Assembly (NCBI RefSeq): GCF_031582905.1
Contig: NZ_CP133990.1
Span: forward strand, 2,418,001-2,482,000
Source: Pengzhenrongella sp031582905
GTDB lineage: Bacteria > Actinomycetota > Actinomycetes > Actinomycetales > Cellulomonadaceae
Reading direction: 5' to 3'
DNA length: 64,000 nucleotides
Positions 17,948 to 26,815 of the stretch are shown in pieces. A program made the translations under genes and the position numbers. Position 1 is the first letter of the stretch. Each line of letters opens with the position of its first letter. The notes under the pieces were generated by a model, which did no database searches, was not told the origin of the DNA, and worked only from the letters and a program-made list of their open reading frames with translations.

Positions 17948-19957
17948 TCAGCCCTGGCCGCGCAGGGCGCGGCGTCGGCCCTCGAGCGCGATGAGCTCGG
18001 CGAACGCCGCCTCGTACGCCTCGGGCTCGCGGGCCGGGTCCATCCGCTGCAGCCGGCCGCGCGCGGCGGCGATCTCCCGGGTCACGCCCATGTCGATGAG
18101 CGCGCCGACCACACCGCGCACGTAGGTCTCCACCGCGGCCGGACGGTCCTCCGGCAGCGGCATCACCGCGAGCTCGGTGACGAGCGGCAGCACCGCCGCG
18201 CCCGCCTCCTCGCTGACCCGCTCGACCCAGGCGGCCGCAGCCGTCGGGCCGGCTGCGACCTCGCGCGCCGCGGCCATGCCGCCCGCCGCACGGATCGCCT
18301 CGTGGACGGCGCGGAACGCCGGGACCGCGAACGCGTCGGCGGCCAGGGAGTCGAAGTCCTCCGGGACGAGCAGGGGCTGCTGGAGCGCCACCTCGAGGGC
18401 CTGCCGCTCGAGGTTGGCGACGGGGTCGCGGCGGTCCGGTGCCGGCAGCGAGGACTCCGCGGGCGGAGGCGCGCCGGGGCGGCGTCCGTCGTCGGACCGG
18501 CCACCGGTCGGGCGATGCCCGCCGGGCTGCCGGGCGCCGTCGTCGGGCCGACCGCGCCCGGGCGCCTGCCCGCCGCGGGACCGGTCCGTCGACGTGCGTC
18601 CGGCGGCGGCGACGGCGTCGCGCACCGAGCCGGCGTCCATGCCGAGCCAGCCCGCGAGCATGCGCGCGTACTCGGGGCGGAGCGCGGCGTCACGGATCCC
18701 GGCGACGATCGGCGCCGCCGCCCGCAGCGCACCGACGCGGCCCTCGGCGGTGTCGAGGTCGTGCGCGGCGAGCGTCGTGCGGATGACGAACTCGAAGAGC
18801 GGCTGGCGACCGGCGACCAGCGCCTGCACGGCGTCCGGGCCCTTGGCCTGCCGCAGGTCGCACGGGTCCATGCCGCTGGGCTCGACGGCGACGAACGTCT
18901 GCGCGGAGAACGACTGGTCCTCGCCGAACGCGCGCATCGCGGCCTTCTGCCCGGCCGCGTCGCCGTCGAAGGTGAAGATGATCTCCCCGCCGACCGACGT
19001 GCCGGACGCGAGCTGCACGCCGCCCGCGCCCGCGGAGTCCCCGAGCAGCCGCCGCACCACCCGCGCGTGCTCGGAGCCGAACGCGGTGCCGCAGGTCGCG
19101 ACCGCCGTCGGGACACCGGACAGGTGCGCGGCCATGACGTCGGTGTACCCCTCGACGACGACGACCTGCCGCGCCTTCGCGATCTCCCGCTTGGCCAGGT
19201 CGAGGCCGTAGAGCACCTGCGACTTCTTGTAGAGCGCGGTCTCGGGGGTGTTGAGGTACTTGGGGCCCTGATCCTCGTCGAACAGCTTGCGCGCGCCGAA
19301 GCCGACGACGTCGCCGGTCACCTCGCGGATGGGCCACACCAGCCGGCCGCGGAAGCGGTCGTAGATGCCGCGGCTCCCCTGGCTCATCAGCCCGGACGCG
19401 ACCAGCTCGGCCTCGGTGAAGCCGCGTCCGCGCAGGTGGCGCAGCAGCGAGTCCCAGCCCTGCGGGGCGAACCCGACGCCGAAGTGCTCGGCGTGGGACC
19501 GGTCGAAGCCACGCTCGGCGAGGAAGCCACGTCCGGCCGCCGCCGCCGGCGTCGCGAGCTGCTCCGCGTAGAACTGGGCGGCGACGGCGTGCGCGTCGAT
19601 GAGCCGGCGCCGCGTCCCGCCGTCGGGGCCGGTGCGCGGGCCGCCGCTGCCCTCCTCGTAGCGCAGCTGGATGCCGACCCGCCCGGCGAGGTACTCGACC
19701 GACTCGGCGAACGCGAGCCCGTCGATGCGCTGGACGAACGAGATGACGTCGCCGCCCTCGCCGCAGCCGAAGCAGTGCCAGCGCCCGACCTGCGGGCGGA
19801 CGTGGAAGGACGGGGACCGCTCGTCGTGGAACGGGCACAGGCCCTTCATGGACCCGACACCCGCGGACTTCAGCGTGACGTGCTCACCGACGACGTCCTC
19901 GATCCGCGCACGCTCGCGGACCGCGTCCACGTCCTCCCGCCGGATCAGCCCTGCCAC
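17948..19957 (-). CDS. dnaG: DNA primase DnaG
   Basis: Makes RNA primers for replication with the DnaB helicase. In order: a CHC2 zinc finger near residues 41-66 (CPFHDERSPSF, then WHCFGCGEGGD), the primase core, a TOPRIM domain with VVVEGYTDVMAAH and FTFDGDAAGQKAA, and a low-complexity linker rich in Arg, Gly and Asp near residues 440-510. A helicase-binding C-terminal domain follows. GTG 19957 gives 669 residues and begins near the usual N-terminus (AGLIRREDVDAVRERARIED); 20005 upstream would add a Gly/Arg-rich leader. dgt is just upstream on the same strand, as in many actinobacteria. Confidence 0.97.
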   Translation of the reverse strand: MAGLIRREDVDAVRERARIEDVVGEHVTLKSAGVGSMKGLCPFHDERSPSFHVRPQVGRWHCFGCGEGGDVISFVQRIDGLAFAESVEYLAGRVGIQLRYEEGSGGPRTGPDGGTRRRLIDAHAVAAQFYAEQLATPAAAAGRGFLAERGFDRSHAEHFGVGFAPQGWDSLLRHLRGRGFTEAELVASGLMSQGSRGIYDRFRGRLVWPIREVTGDVVGFGARKLFDEDQGPKYLNTPETALYKKSQVLYGLDLAKREIAKARQVVVVEGYTDVMAAHLSGVPTAVATCGTAFGSEHARVVRRLLGDSAGAGGVQLASGTSVGGEIIFTFDGDAAGQKAAMRAFGEDQSFSAQTFVAVEPSGMDPCDLRQAKGPDAVQALVAGRQPLFEFVIRTTLAAHDLDTAEGRVGALRAAAPIVAGIRDAALRPEYARMLAGWLGMDAGSVRDAVAAAGRTSTDRSRGGQAPGRGRPDDGARQPGGHRPTGGRSDDGRRPGAPPPAESSLPAPDRRDPVANLERQALEVALQQPLLVPEDFDSLAADAFAVPAFRAVHEAIRAAGGMAAAREVAAGPTAAAAWVERVSEEAGAAVLPLVTELAVMPLPEDRPAAVETYVRGVVGALIDMGVTREIAAARGRLQRMDPAREPEAYEAAFAELIALEGRRRALRGQG

Positions 19958-20053
19958 GCGCCCGATTCTAGGTGCCCCCACCCGTGCGCCCCGCCCGCCG
20001 CCCACCCGCCGGCGTCCCCCGCCGGGTCAGCACCGGCACGCTCGGCGGGCCGG

Positions 20054-21396
20054 TCAGTGGCGGGGCGGGTGGACGAGTCGTGCGTGCCAGGCTGCGGCGC
20101 TGACGTCGGTGAGCGAGGCGACCTGGTCCACGACGACGCGCAACCGGGCGGCGTCGTCGGCGGCCGCGGCCCAGTCGGCGGCGAACGGCGGCTCGAGCGC
20201 GACCGGCGCCCGCTCCGAGATGACCCGGACGAGGTCGACGAGGATCTCGCGCTGCCTGCCGTACACCGGCTCGTGCTCGCGGGGCGCCATGACGTAGGTG
20301 ACGGCCAGCCCCTTGAGGACGAGGATCTCCGCGACCGTCTCCGGCGGCACGACGAGGGACGCGGCGTAGCGGGTGAGCGGCCCGTCGCCGTACCGCTCCC
20401 GCGTCGCGGCCTGCGCGGCGCCGGCGAACCGGCCGATGAGCTGGCTGGTCGCGTCCTTGAGGACGGCGAGCGCTCCGCGGGAGCCGTCGAAGGTGCGTCC
20501 CCACAGCCGCGCCTCGACGAGCCGATCCATCGCCGCGAGCAGCTCGTCGGCGCTCGCGGTGTACCCGTACCAGCCGTGCACGGACGCCACGACACGGGAC
20601 CGCTCGTCGGGCCGGGTGAGCACCGCGAGGTCGAGGCGCCCGCCGACGACGGCGTCCTCGACGTCGTGCACCGAATAGGAGATGTCGTCGGCGAGGTCCA
20701 TCACCTGTGCCTCGAGGCACTTCGCGCCGGGGGCGCCCCCGCGCGCAACCAGGTGAACACCTCGACGTCGTCGGCGTAGACGCCGAACTTGTTCGTGCCG
20801 CGCCCGCCGAGGTCGGCGGGGCCCTTGCCCGCGCCCCACGGGTACTTCACGGACGCGTCGAGGCTCGCTCGGGTGAGGTTAAGACCCACCGCCCGACCGG
20901 ACGGGTCGACGACCTTGGGCTCGAGCCGGGTGAGCAGGCGCAGCGTCTGGGCGTTGCCCTCGAACCCGCCGATGTGCGCGCTGACCTCGGCGAGCGCGCG
21001 CTCGCCGTTGTGGCCGAACGGCGGGTGCCCGAGGTCGTGGGCGAGGCACGCCGTGTCGACGACGTCCGGGTCGCACCCGAGCGCCTTCCCGATCTCCCGG
21101 CCGACCTGCGCGACCTCGAGCGTGTGGGTGAGACGGGTCCGGACGAAGTCGTCGCTCGCCGGGCCGAGGACCTGCGTCTTGGCACCGAGCCGCCGCAGCG
21201 CCGAGGAGTGCACGAGGCGCGCGCGGTCGCGCTCGAACGGCGTCCGGGCGCGGGACTTCGGCTGCTCGGTGACCCAGCGCTCACGGTCGGCGTCGGTGTA
21301 GGCGTCGGTGTCTGTGAGGTCGGTGTCGGCGAGCTCGGCAGGGTCGTCGGCCGCGCTCGACAGGGTGGTCGACGGGGTGGGGGTCTCGCGCGGCAC
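20054..21396 (-). CDS. dgt: Deoxyguanosinetriphosphate triphosphohydrolase-like protein (frame broken by a 1-base deletion)
   Basis: An HD-domain enzyme that removes triphosphate from dNTPs. The metal-binding residues are in RTRLTHTLEV and AHDLGHPPFGHNGE. Downstream, EAQVMDLADDISYSVHDVED is also typical of the family. The first frame runs to VEVFTWLRAG and the second resumes at GAKCLEAQ; the join is in the G5/C5 runs near 20731-20740. One added base makes 448 codons. The N-terminus holds an acidic, repeat-like stretch (DTDLTDTDAYTDADRE). I chose GTG 21396. The gene precedes dnaG. Confidence 0.9.
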
Positions 21397-21507
21397 GGTG
21401 ACGACCCTAACGACCGCGCGGCGGGCACCGCGTCCGCTGGTGCCCGCCGCCGGCGTCAGCCCGCCGTGCCCGTCCGCCATGCCGGTCCGTCCGGCCCGCC
21501 GCCGGCG

Positions 21508-22422
21508 TCAGCCCTTGACCGCCCCCGCCGTCAACCCACCGACGATGTACTTCTGCAGGAACAGGAACAGCGCGAGCACCGGGACCGCCGAGATCACCGC
21601 ACCGGCCGCGAACAGGCCCCAGTTGGCCTCGAGCAGGGCCGAGACCCAGCCGTACAGCCCGACCGCGATCGTCCAGTTCGCCTCGGACTGCAGGATGACC
21701 CGCGCGATGAGGAACTCCCCGAAGCTGCTGATGAACGACAGCAGCCCCACGACGGCGAGGATCGGCGCGACGAGGCGCAGGATGATCGTCCAGTAGATCT
21801 GCGAGTGGGTGGCGCCGTCGATCTTGGCGGCCTCGTCGAGCTCGCGCGGCACGGTGTTGAAGAACCCGTACATGAGGAAGGTGTTCACGCCGAGCGCCCC
21901 GCCGAGGTAGACGCAGATGAGCGCGAGCTTGCTGTTGAGCCCGAGCGCCGGCACCACGTTCCCCAGGCCGAGCAGCAGCAGGAAGATCGCGACGAACGCG
22001 AGCATCTGCGGGAACATCTGGATGATCAGCAGCGAGGTCAGCGTCGCCCGGCGGCCGGTGAACCGGAACCGGGACATCGCGTAGGCCGCGGCGGCCCCCA
22101 TGAGCACGGTGCCGATGCCCGTGACGGTCGCGATCACCAGCGTGTTGACCATCCAGGACCAGAACAGGGTGTCGCTGAGCGCCGCGTAGTTGGCGGTGCT
22201 GATCTCGGCGAAGAGCGCGTTGGAGCCGGTCAGCGTGCCCCCTTCGCTGAGCGACGCGGAGATGACGTAGACGATCGGGAAGCCGGCGTACACGACGGCG
22301 AGGAGCCCGACGACGTGCCGCCACCCGACCTCGGCGAACCAGCGGCGCCGGCTCATCCGGGCCCCGGACGTCGACGTCGTGCGCTGCGGGCGGGCCACGG
22401 GTGCTGCGGTGCGGGTCGACAT
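21508..22422 (-). CDS. malG: Maltose/maltodextrin ABC permease MalG
   Basis: A 304-residue membrane component with about six helices. It has an EAA loop (PRELDEAAKIDGATHSQIYW) and the MalG-type end VGGLTAGAVKG. ATG 22422 lies one base after the malF stop, with GGAG upstream, so the two are coupled. It is the last gene of the malEFG operon. The ATPase is not encoded here; actinobacteria often use a shared MsiK-type ATPase. Confidence 0.93.
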   Translation of the reverse strand: MSTRTAAPVARPQRTTSTSGARMSRRRWFAEVGWRHVVGLLAVVYAGFPIVYVISASLSEGGTLTGSNALFAEISTANYAALSDTLFWSWMVNTLVIATVTGIGTVLMGAAAAYAMSRFRFTGRRATLTSLLIIQMFPQMLAFVAIFLLLLGLGNVVPALGLNSKLALICVYLGGALGVNTFLMYGFFNTVPRELDEAAKIDGATHSQIYWTIILRLVAPILAVVGLLSFISSFGEFLIARVILQSEANWTIAVGLYGWVSALLEANWGLFAAGAVISAVPVLALFLFLQKYIVGGLTAGAVKG

Positions 22423-22423
22423 G

Positions 22424-24043
22424 TCAGTTGATCTCCTCGAGCTGCCGGGTGCGGCGGAAGGCGATCGCGGAGATCGTCGCGACGATGAGGAAGATGACGA
22501 TCGACAGCGCGCTGGCCAGGCCGTAGTTCTTCTCGGCCGTGCCGTCGACGCCGGCGATCGAGTACACCATCGTGATGAGGATGTCCGTGTGCCCCAGCGG
22601 CACCGAGGCGTCCGCGAACCGCGGGCCACCGCCGGTGAGCATGTAGATGAGGTTGAAGTTGTTGAAGTTGAAGGCGAACGAGGAGATGAGCAGCGGCGCG
22701 GTCGCGACGAGCAGCAGCGGCATCGTGATCGACCGCCAGGTGCGCAACCGGCCCGCGCCGTCGATCTTCGCGGCCTCGTTGACGTCCTGCGGGATCGACT
22801 GCAGCGCCCCCGTGCAGATGAGGAACATGTACGGGAACCCGAGCCACAGGTTGACGCCGAGCAGCGACAGCTTCGCCAGCCACGGGTCCGTGAGCCACGG
22901 GATCTCGGCCCCGCCGAGCAGCACGTCGTTGATGAAGCCGAACCGGCGGTTGAGCAGGCCGGACCACAGCAGCGCGGTGAGGAACCCGGGGATCGCGTAC
23001 GGGAGGATCATCAGCGCGCGGTAGAAGCGCCGCCCCCGCACCCGCTCGTCGTTGAAGACGATCGCCAGGAACAGGCCCAGCAGGAACGTGGTGACGACCG
23101 ACAGCACCGCGAAGGCGATGGTCCACACGAGCACCTGGAGGAAGGGCGTCGCGTAGCGCGGGTCGCCGAAGGCGGTGGCGAAGTTCTCGAACCCGACGAC
23201 GACGCGCCAGCCCACGTTGAGCGTCGAGCCGTCGGCGGCCCGGAACTGCCCCTCGTCGTTGGGCGTGTAGACGGTCCCGGAGTCGAGGTCGGTCATCGTG
23301 TCCGCGGCCTCGTCGTACTCCAGGCTCGACAGGTACACGAACCCGGTCCGGGCGTCCTGGGTGCGGATCGACCCGTCCTCCGGGTCGTCCGAGACGGGCA
23401 CCCGCAGCTCGGTGACCTCCGAGCCGCGCTCGAGCACCGCGGTCCGGGCGAGCACGCTGTAGCCCGGCACCTCGCTGATCACCCCGCCGTCGACGACGGC
23501 GTCGTCGGCCGTCTCCAGCGGGGCCTCCGCCCGGCCGACGCGGACGTCGCCGTCCTCGGTGAGGATCGCGAAGGCGAGCTCGTCCCCGGCGGCGAGCACC
23601 GTCAGCGGGTAGGCCGCGGACCCCTCCACCCGGCGCTCGTTCTGGATGAGCAGGGCCTCGATCGCGTCGCCCTTGGTGGAGTTGTGGCCGTCGCCGTAGT
23701 TCGTGAACGCGATGTACCCGGTGTAGAGGACGACGAAGATCTGGAACACGAGCAGGAACGACAGCCCGGGCAGCATGTACTTCAGCGGCAGCGCGCGGCG
23801 GCTGAAGTAGACCCCGTTGGCCACCACGAGCAGGGCGACCATCACCCACAGGATCCCGAAGGACTCCTCCGCCCAGGCGGCGAGCACCACCGAGACGCCG
23901 AAGGCGTCGACCAGGGCGATCAGGGCGAGCTTGACGAAGAACCCGCGCGAGAAGGTGCGCGCGTGGGAGGCGTCGGGTCGGCGTGCCGGCGAGCCGGACG
24001 GCTCGGCCGGGGCGGCGGTCGTCATCGACCGGGTGGAGCTCAT
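22424..24043 (-). CDS. malF: Maltose/maltodextrin ABC permease MalF
   Basis: A 539-residue permease. It is long because of a large extracytoplasmic loop (about residues 110-290, from YTGYIAFTNYGDGHNSTKGD to LNVGWRVVVGFENFATAF), the P2-like insertion that marks MalF and sets it apart from generic sugar permeases. About eight membrane helices are seen, and the EAA loop reads PQDVNEAAKIDGAGRLRTWR. ATG 24043 has GGAGGT five bases upstream. It follows malE after a strong hairpin. Confidence 0.95.
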   Translation of the reverse strand: MSSTRSMTTAAPAEPSGSPARRPDASHARTFSRGFFVKLALIALVDAFGVSVVLAAWAEESFGILWVMVALLVVANGVYFSRRALPLKYMLPGLSFLLVFQIFVVLYTGYIAFTNYGDGHNSTKGDAIEALLIQNERRVEGSAAYPLTVLAAGDELAFAILTEDGDVRVGRAEAPLETADDAVVDGGVISEVPGYSVLARTAVLERGSEVTELRVPVSDDPEDGSIRTQDARTGFVYLSSLEYDEAADTMTDLDSGTVYTPNDEGQFRAADGSTLNVGWRVVVGFENFATAFGDPRYATPFLQVLVWTIAFAVLSVVTTFLLGLFLAIVFNDERVRGRRFYRALMILPYAIPGFLTALLWSGLLNRRFGFINDVLLGGAEIPWLTDPWLAKLSLLGVNLWLGFPYMFLICTGALQSIPQDVNEAAKIDGAGRLRTWRSITMPLLLVATAPLLISSFAFNFNNFNLIYMLTGGGPRFADASVPLGHTDILITMVYSIAGVDGTAEKNYGLASALSIVIFLIVATISAIAFRRTRQLEEIN

Positions 24044-24192
24044 CGGTACCTCCGTGCGGGCGGCCGGGTGGCCGGGCCCGCGTCGTCGCCGGTGCCGCCG
24101 CGGGCAGCGGGGGCTGCCGGGGGCGGTCGGGGTGCTGCCACGGGATGGTCAGGGGTGCCGCGTCACAGGGCGGCAGGGTGGCCGGTGGCCCG

Positions 24193-24243
24193 GCGTCGGG
24201 CGTGGAGCGGACCGGTGGACCGGTGGCGCTCCACGCCCGACGC
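24193..24243 (-). terminator. Intercistronic 17-bp hairpin between malE and malF
   Basis: Bases 24193-24209 pair perfectly with 24227-24243 around a 17-base loop that itself repeats ACCGG. It starts about 20 bases past the malE stop, as expected for a partial terminator or 3'-end stabiliser giving more binding protein than permease. Confidence 0.75.
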
Positions 24244-24263
24244 GAGCGGGCGGCGAGCCGTCG

Positions 24264-25508
24264 TCAGGAGGCGTCGAGCGCGCCCTGGATGTCGGCGACC
24301 ATCTTCTCCCAGGCGGCCACCGGCTCGAGGGAGCCGTTGACGATGCCGGCCTCGGTCACGCCCCAGAAGGCCCACACCGAGCCCATCTCGGGGATGGACG
24401 GCATCGGGACGGCGTCGGAGCCGACCTCGCGGAAGCCGGCAGTGATGGGGTCGGACGACGCGGCGTCGGCCGCGGCGATGAGGGCCGGGGGACGGTTGCC
24501 GGCCTCGAACAGGGCGAGCTGGGCGTCCTCGGTCGACATGAAGTTGACCAGGAAGTCGTTGGCGAGCAGCGCGTTGTCGCTCTGCGCGTTGACGTAGAAC
24601 CCCTGGACACCGACGAACGGACGTGCCGCCTCCGGGCCCGGGGCCGGGATCGGGTCGACGGCGAGCTCGAGGCCCTCGAAGCTCTCGATCATCCACGGGC
24701 CGCCGATGATGTACGGCGACTGGCCCCCGGCGAACGCCTCGACGGCGATGTCGTACTCGATGGCGGTGTCGAGGGTGCCGGCGGCACCCTGCGCGGCGAG
24801 CCACTGCGCGAACGCGGTGCCGCCCTCGCCGCCCAGCGCGAGCTCGGGCGCGTACGAGCCGTCCTCGTTCTGGACGAACACCGGGGCACCGAAGGAGTTC
24901 TGCAGCGGGTACATCGTGTAGGGGTCACCCTCCTCACCCATCTGGATGAGGATCGGGTACGTGGTGCCGGCTGCCTGGCCCGCGGCCACGGCCTCGTCCC
25001 AGGTCGCGGGCGCCTCGGGCGCGAGCGCGGTGTTGCGGATGAGCGCGACGTTCTCCACCGCGTAGGGCAGGCCGTAGACCTGGCCGTCCTGCGTGAACGC
25101 CTCGATGGAGACGGGCTCGAACGCGTCGACCGTGTCGCCGAGCTCGATGGGGGCGACGACGCCGTTGGCGGTCATCTCGCCGAGCCAGTCGTGCGCGCCG
25201 ACGGTGATGTCCGGGCCCTCGCCGGTGGGCACCTGGGCGAGGAAGTCGGCGCGGATGTCCTCGAAGTTCTTCAGGACGGTCTCGACCGTGGTGCCGGTCT
25301 CGTCCTCGAAGGCCGTGGCCGCCGACTCGACGGCCGCCTGCCGCGTCTCGTCGACCCAGATCGTCAGCGTGCCGCCGTCGCCCTCGGCCTCGGTCTCTGC
25401 CGCGGCGGAGGTCGGCTCCTCCTCCGACGGCGTCTCGGTGGAGCCCGAGCAGGCCCCGAGGGCCAGCGTCAACCCGAGGGCGGCCGTCAGTGTGATGCTC
25501 CGTCGCAT
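24264..25508 (-). CDS. malE: Maltose/maltodextrin-binding lipoprotein MalE
   Basis: A surface binding protein of 414 residues for the MalFG permeases. The signal peptide and lipobox are MRRSITLTAALGLTLALGAC, followed by a Ser/Glu/Ala-rich tether. The mature domain has the family features GTLTIWVDETRQAAVESAA, PYAVENVALIRNTAL and GGPWMIESF. ATG 25508 follows GGGAGAA at 7 bases. First gene of the operon, divergent from its probable LacI regulator. Maltodextrin is inferred from the MalF architecture and the nearby GH13 glucosidase. Confidence 0.93.
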   Translation of the reverse strand: MRRSITLTAALGLTLALGACSGSTETPSEEEPTSAAAETEAEGDGGTLTIWVDETRQAAVESAATAFEDETGTTVETVLKNFEDIRADFLAQVPTGEGPDITVGAHDWLGEMTANGVVAPIELGDTVDAFEPVSIEAFTQDGQVYGLPYAVENVALIRNTALAPEAPATWDEAVAAGQAAGTTYPILIQMGEEGDPYTMYPLQNSFGAPVFVQNEDGSYAPELALGGEGGTAFAQWLAAQGAAGTLDTAIEYDIAVEAFAGGQSPYIIGGPWMIESFEGLELAVDPIPAPGPEAARPFVGVQGFYVNAQSDNALLANDFLVNFMSTEDAQLALFEAGNRPPALIAAADAASSDPITAGFREVGSDAVPMPSIPEMGSVWAFWGVTEAGIVNGSLEPVAAWEKMVADIQGALDAS

Positions 25509-25578
25509 CGTGCGTTCTCCCAGCATGTCGATCCTGCGGCCGGCCCCGGGGTGCCCCACGCCGACCCTGATGGCGGTG

Positions 25579-25609
25579 ACCGTAACCGCGGTCGTGGCGC
25601 GCTTGCAAG
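25579..25609 (-). promoter_or_regulatory. malE promoter with overlapping CTTGCAAG operator
   Basis: On the minus strand TTGCAA (25608-25603) and TACGGT (25584-25579) form a plausible -35/-10 pair with an 18-base spacer. The -35 lies inside the palindrome CTTGCAAG (25602-25609), a core typical of MalR-like LacI operators, and a related TTGCGG follows at 25613. A repressor there would block RNA polymerase. Confidence 0.55.
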
Positions 25610-25687
25610 CCGTTGCGGTAACTTTCAGGCATCGTTTCACCCGGGTGCAAGGATGCGTCCCGATCGTTCCACCGACGAGGAGGTCCG

Positions 25688-26725
25688 GTGTCACCCACAG
25701 CTCCGACGGCACGCACCCGGCTCGCCGACCTGGCCGAGCAGGCCGGCGTCAGCACCGCCACCGTCTCGCGCGTGCTCAACGGCAAGCACGGAGTCGCCGC
25801 CGAGACCCGGCAGGCCGTCCTGGCGGCGCTCGACGTGCTCGGCTACGAGCGACCGGAGAAGCTCAGGACCCGGTCCGCCGGCCTCGTGGGGCTCGTGGTC
25901 CCCGAGCTGACCAACCCGGTCTTCCCGACGTTCGCGCAGGCGGTCGAGTCCATGCTGTCGGCGCGGGGGTACACCCCGCTGCTGTGCACGCAGTCCCCCG
26001 GCGGCACGACCGAGGACGAGTACGTCGAGATGCTGCTCGAGCACCGCGTCGACGGGATCCTGTTCATGTCCGGGCTGCACGCGGACGTCACGGCGAGCCG
26101 GGAGCGCTACCACCGGCTGCGCACCCGCGGGATGCCGATCGTGCTGGTCAACGGCTACGCCGAGGGTGTCGACGCGCCCTTCGTGTCCACCGACGACGCC
26201 GCGGCGATCGGCCTCGCCGTCCGGCACCTCGTCTCGCTCGGGCACCGCCGCATCGGTCTGGCGGACGGTCCCGAGCGCTTCGTGCCGGCGCAGCGCAAGC
26301 TCGACGCCTTCGCGCGCGAGCTGTGCGAGCAGCTCGGCGTCGAGGACCCCGCACCGCACGTGGTCACCACCCTGTTCACGGTCGAGGGCGGTCAGGCCGC
26401 GGCGACGCAGCTCCTCGCCTCCGGGCACACCGCGATCGTCTGCGGGTCGGACCTCATGGCCCTCGGCGCGGTCCGGGCGGCGCGGGCGCGCGGCCTGCGG
26501 GTACCGGCCGACGTCTCGGTCATCGGGTTCGACGACTCCCCGCTCATGGTCTTCACCGACCCGCCGCTCACCACCGTCCGCCAGCCCGTGACCACCATGG
26601 GCGAGGCCGCGGTGAGCACGCTGGTCGCCGAGATCCACGGCACACCCGGGCCACGCACCGAGCTGCTCTTCCACCCCGAGCTCGTGGTCCGTGACTCGAC
26701 GGGGGCGGCACCGGCCGTACCCTGA
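25688..26725 (+). CDS. LacI-family regulator of the maltose module
   Basis: A 345-residue repressor, divergent from malE. The helix-turn-helix is LADLAEQAGVSTATVSRVLN, with hinge LAALDVLGYERPEKLRTRSA. The sugar domain begins GLVGLVVPELTNPVFPTFAQ and includes AIVCGSDLMALGAVRAAR and DVSVIGFDDSPLMVF. GTG 25688 follows GGAGGTCCG. The TVSRVLN recognition helix differs from the TVSNV(V/I)N of the other two LacI proteins, in line with the different operator (TTGCAA core). It probably controls malEFG and the GH13 gene just downstream. Confidence 0.93.
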   Translation: MSPTAPTARTRLADLAEQAGVSTATVSRVLNGKHGVAAETRQAVLAALDVLGYERPEKLRTRSAGLVGLVVPELTNPVFPTFAQAVESMLSARGYTPLLCTQSPGGTTEDEYVEMLLEHRVDGILFMSGLHADVTASRERYHRLRTRGMPIVLVNGYAEGVDAPFVSTDDAAAIGLAVRHLVSLGHRRIGLADGPERFVPAQRKLDAFARELCEQLGVEDPAPHVVTTLFTVEGGQAAATQLLASGHTAIVCGSDLMALGAVRAARARGLRVPADVSVIGFDDSPLMVFTDPPLTTVRQPVTTMGEAAVSTLVAEIHGTPGPRTELLFHPELVVRDSTGAAPAVP

Positions 26726-26815
26726 ACGTTCTCCCCCGCCCGGCCCTCGGCCGCTGCGGGCGCGCACGCGCGGGCCAGGCCCGCTCCCCCGACGACGACA
26801 CTCCCAGGACCTCAC

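Noticed and set aside
18302..20779. A long plus-strand open frame over dnaG and dgt
   Set aside because: It is antisense to conserved genes with intact motifs and has no domain of its own.
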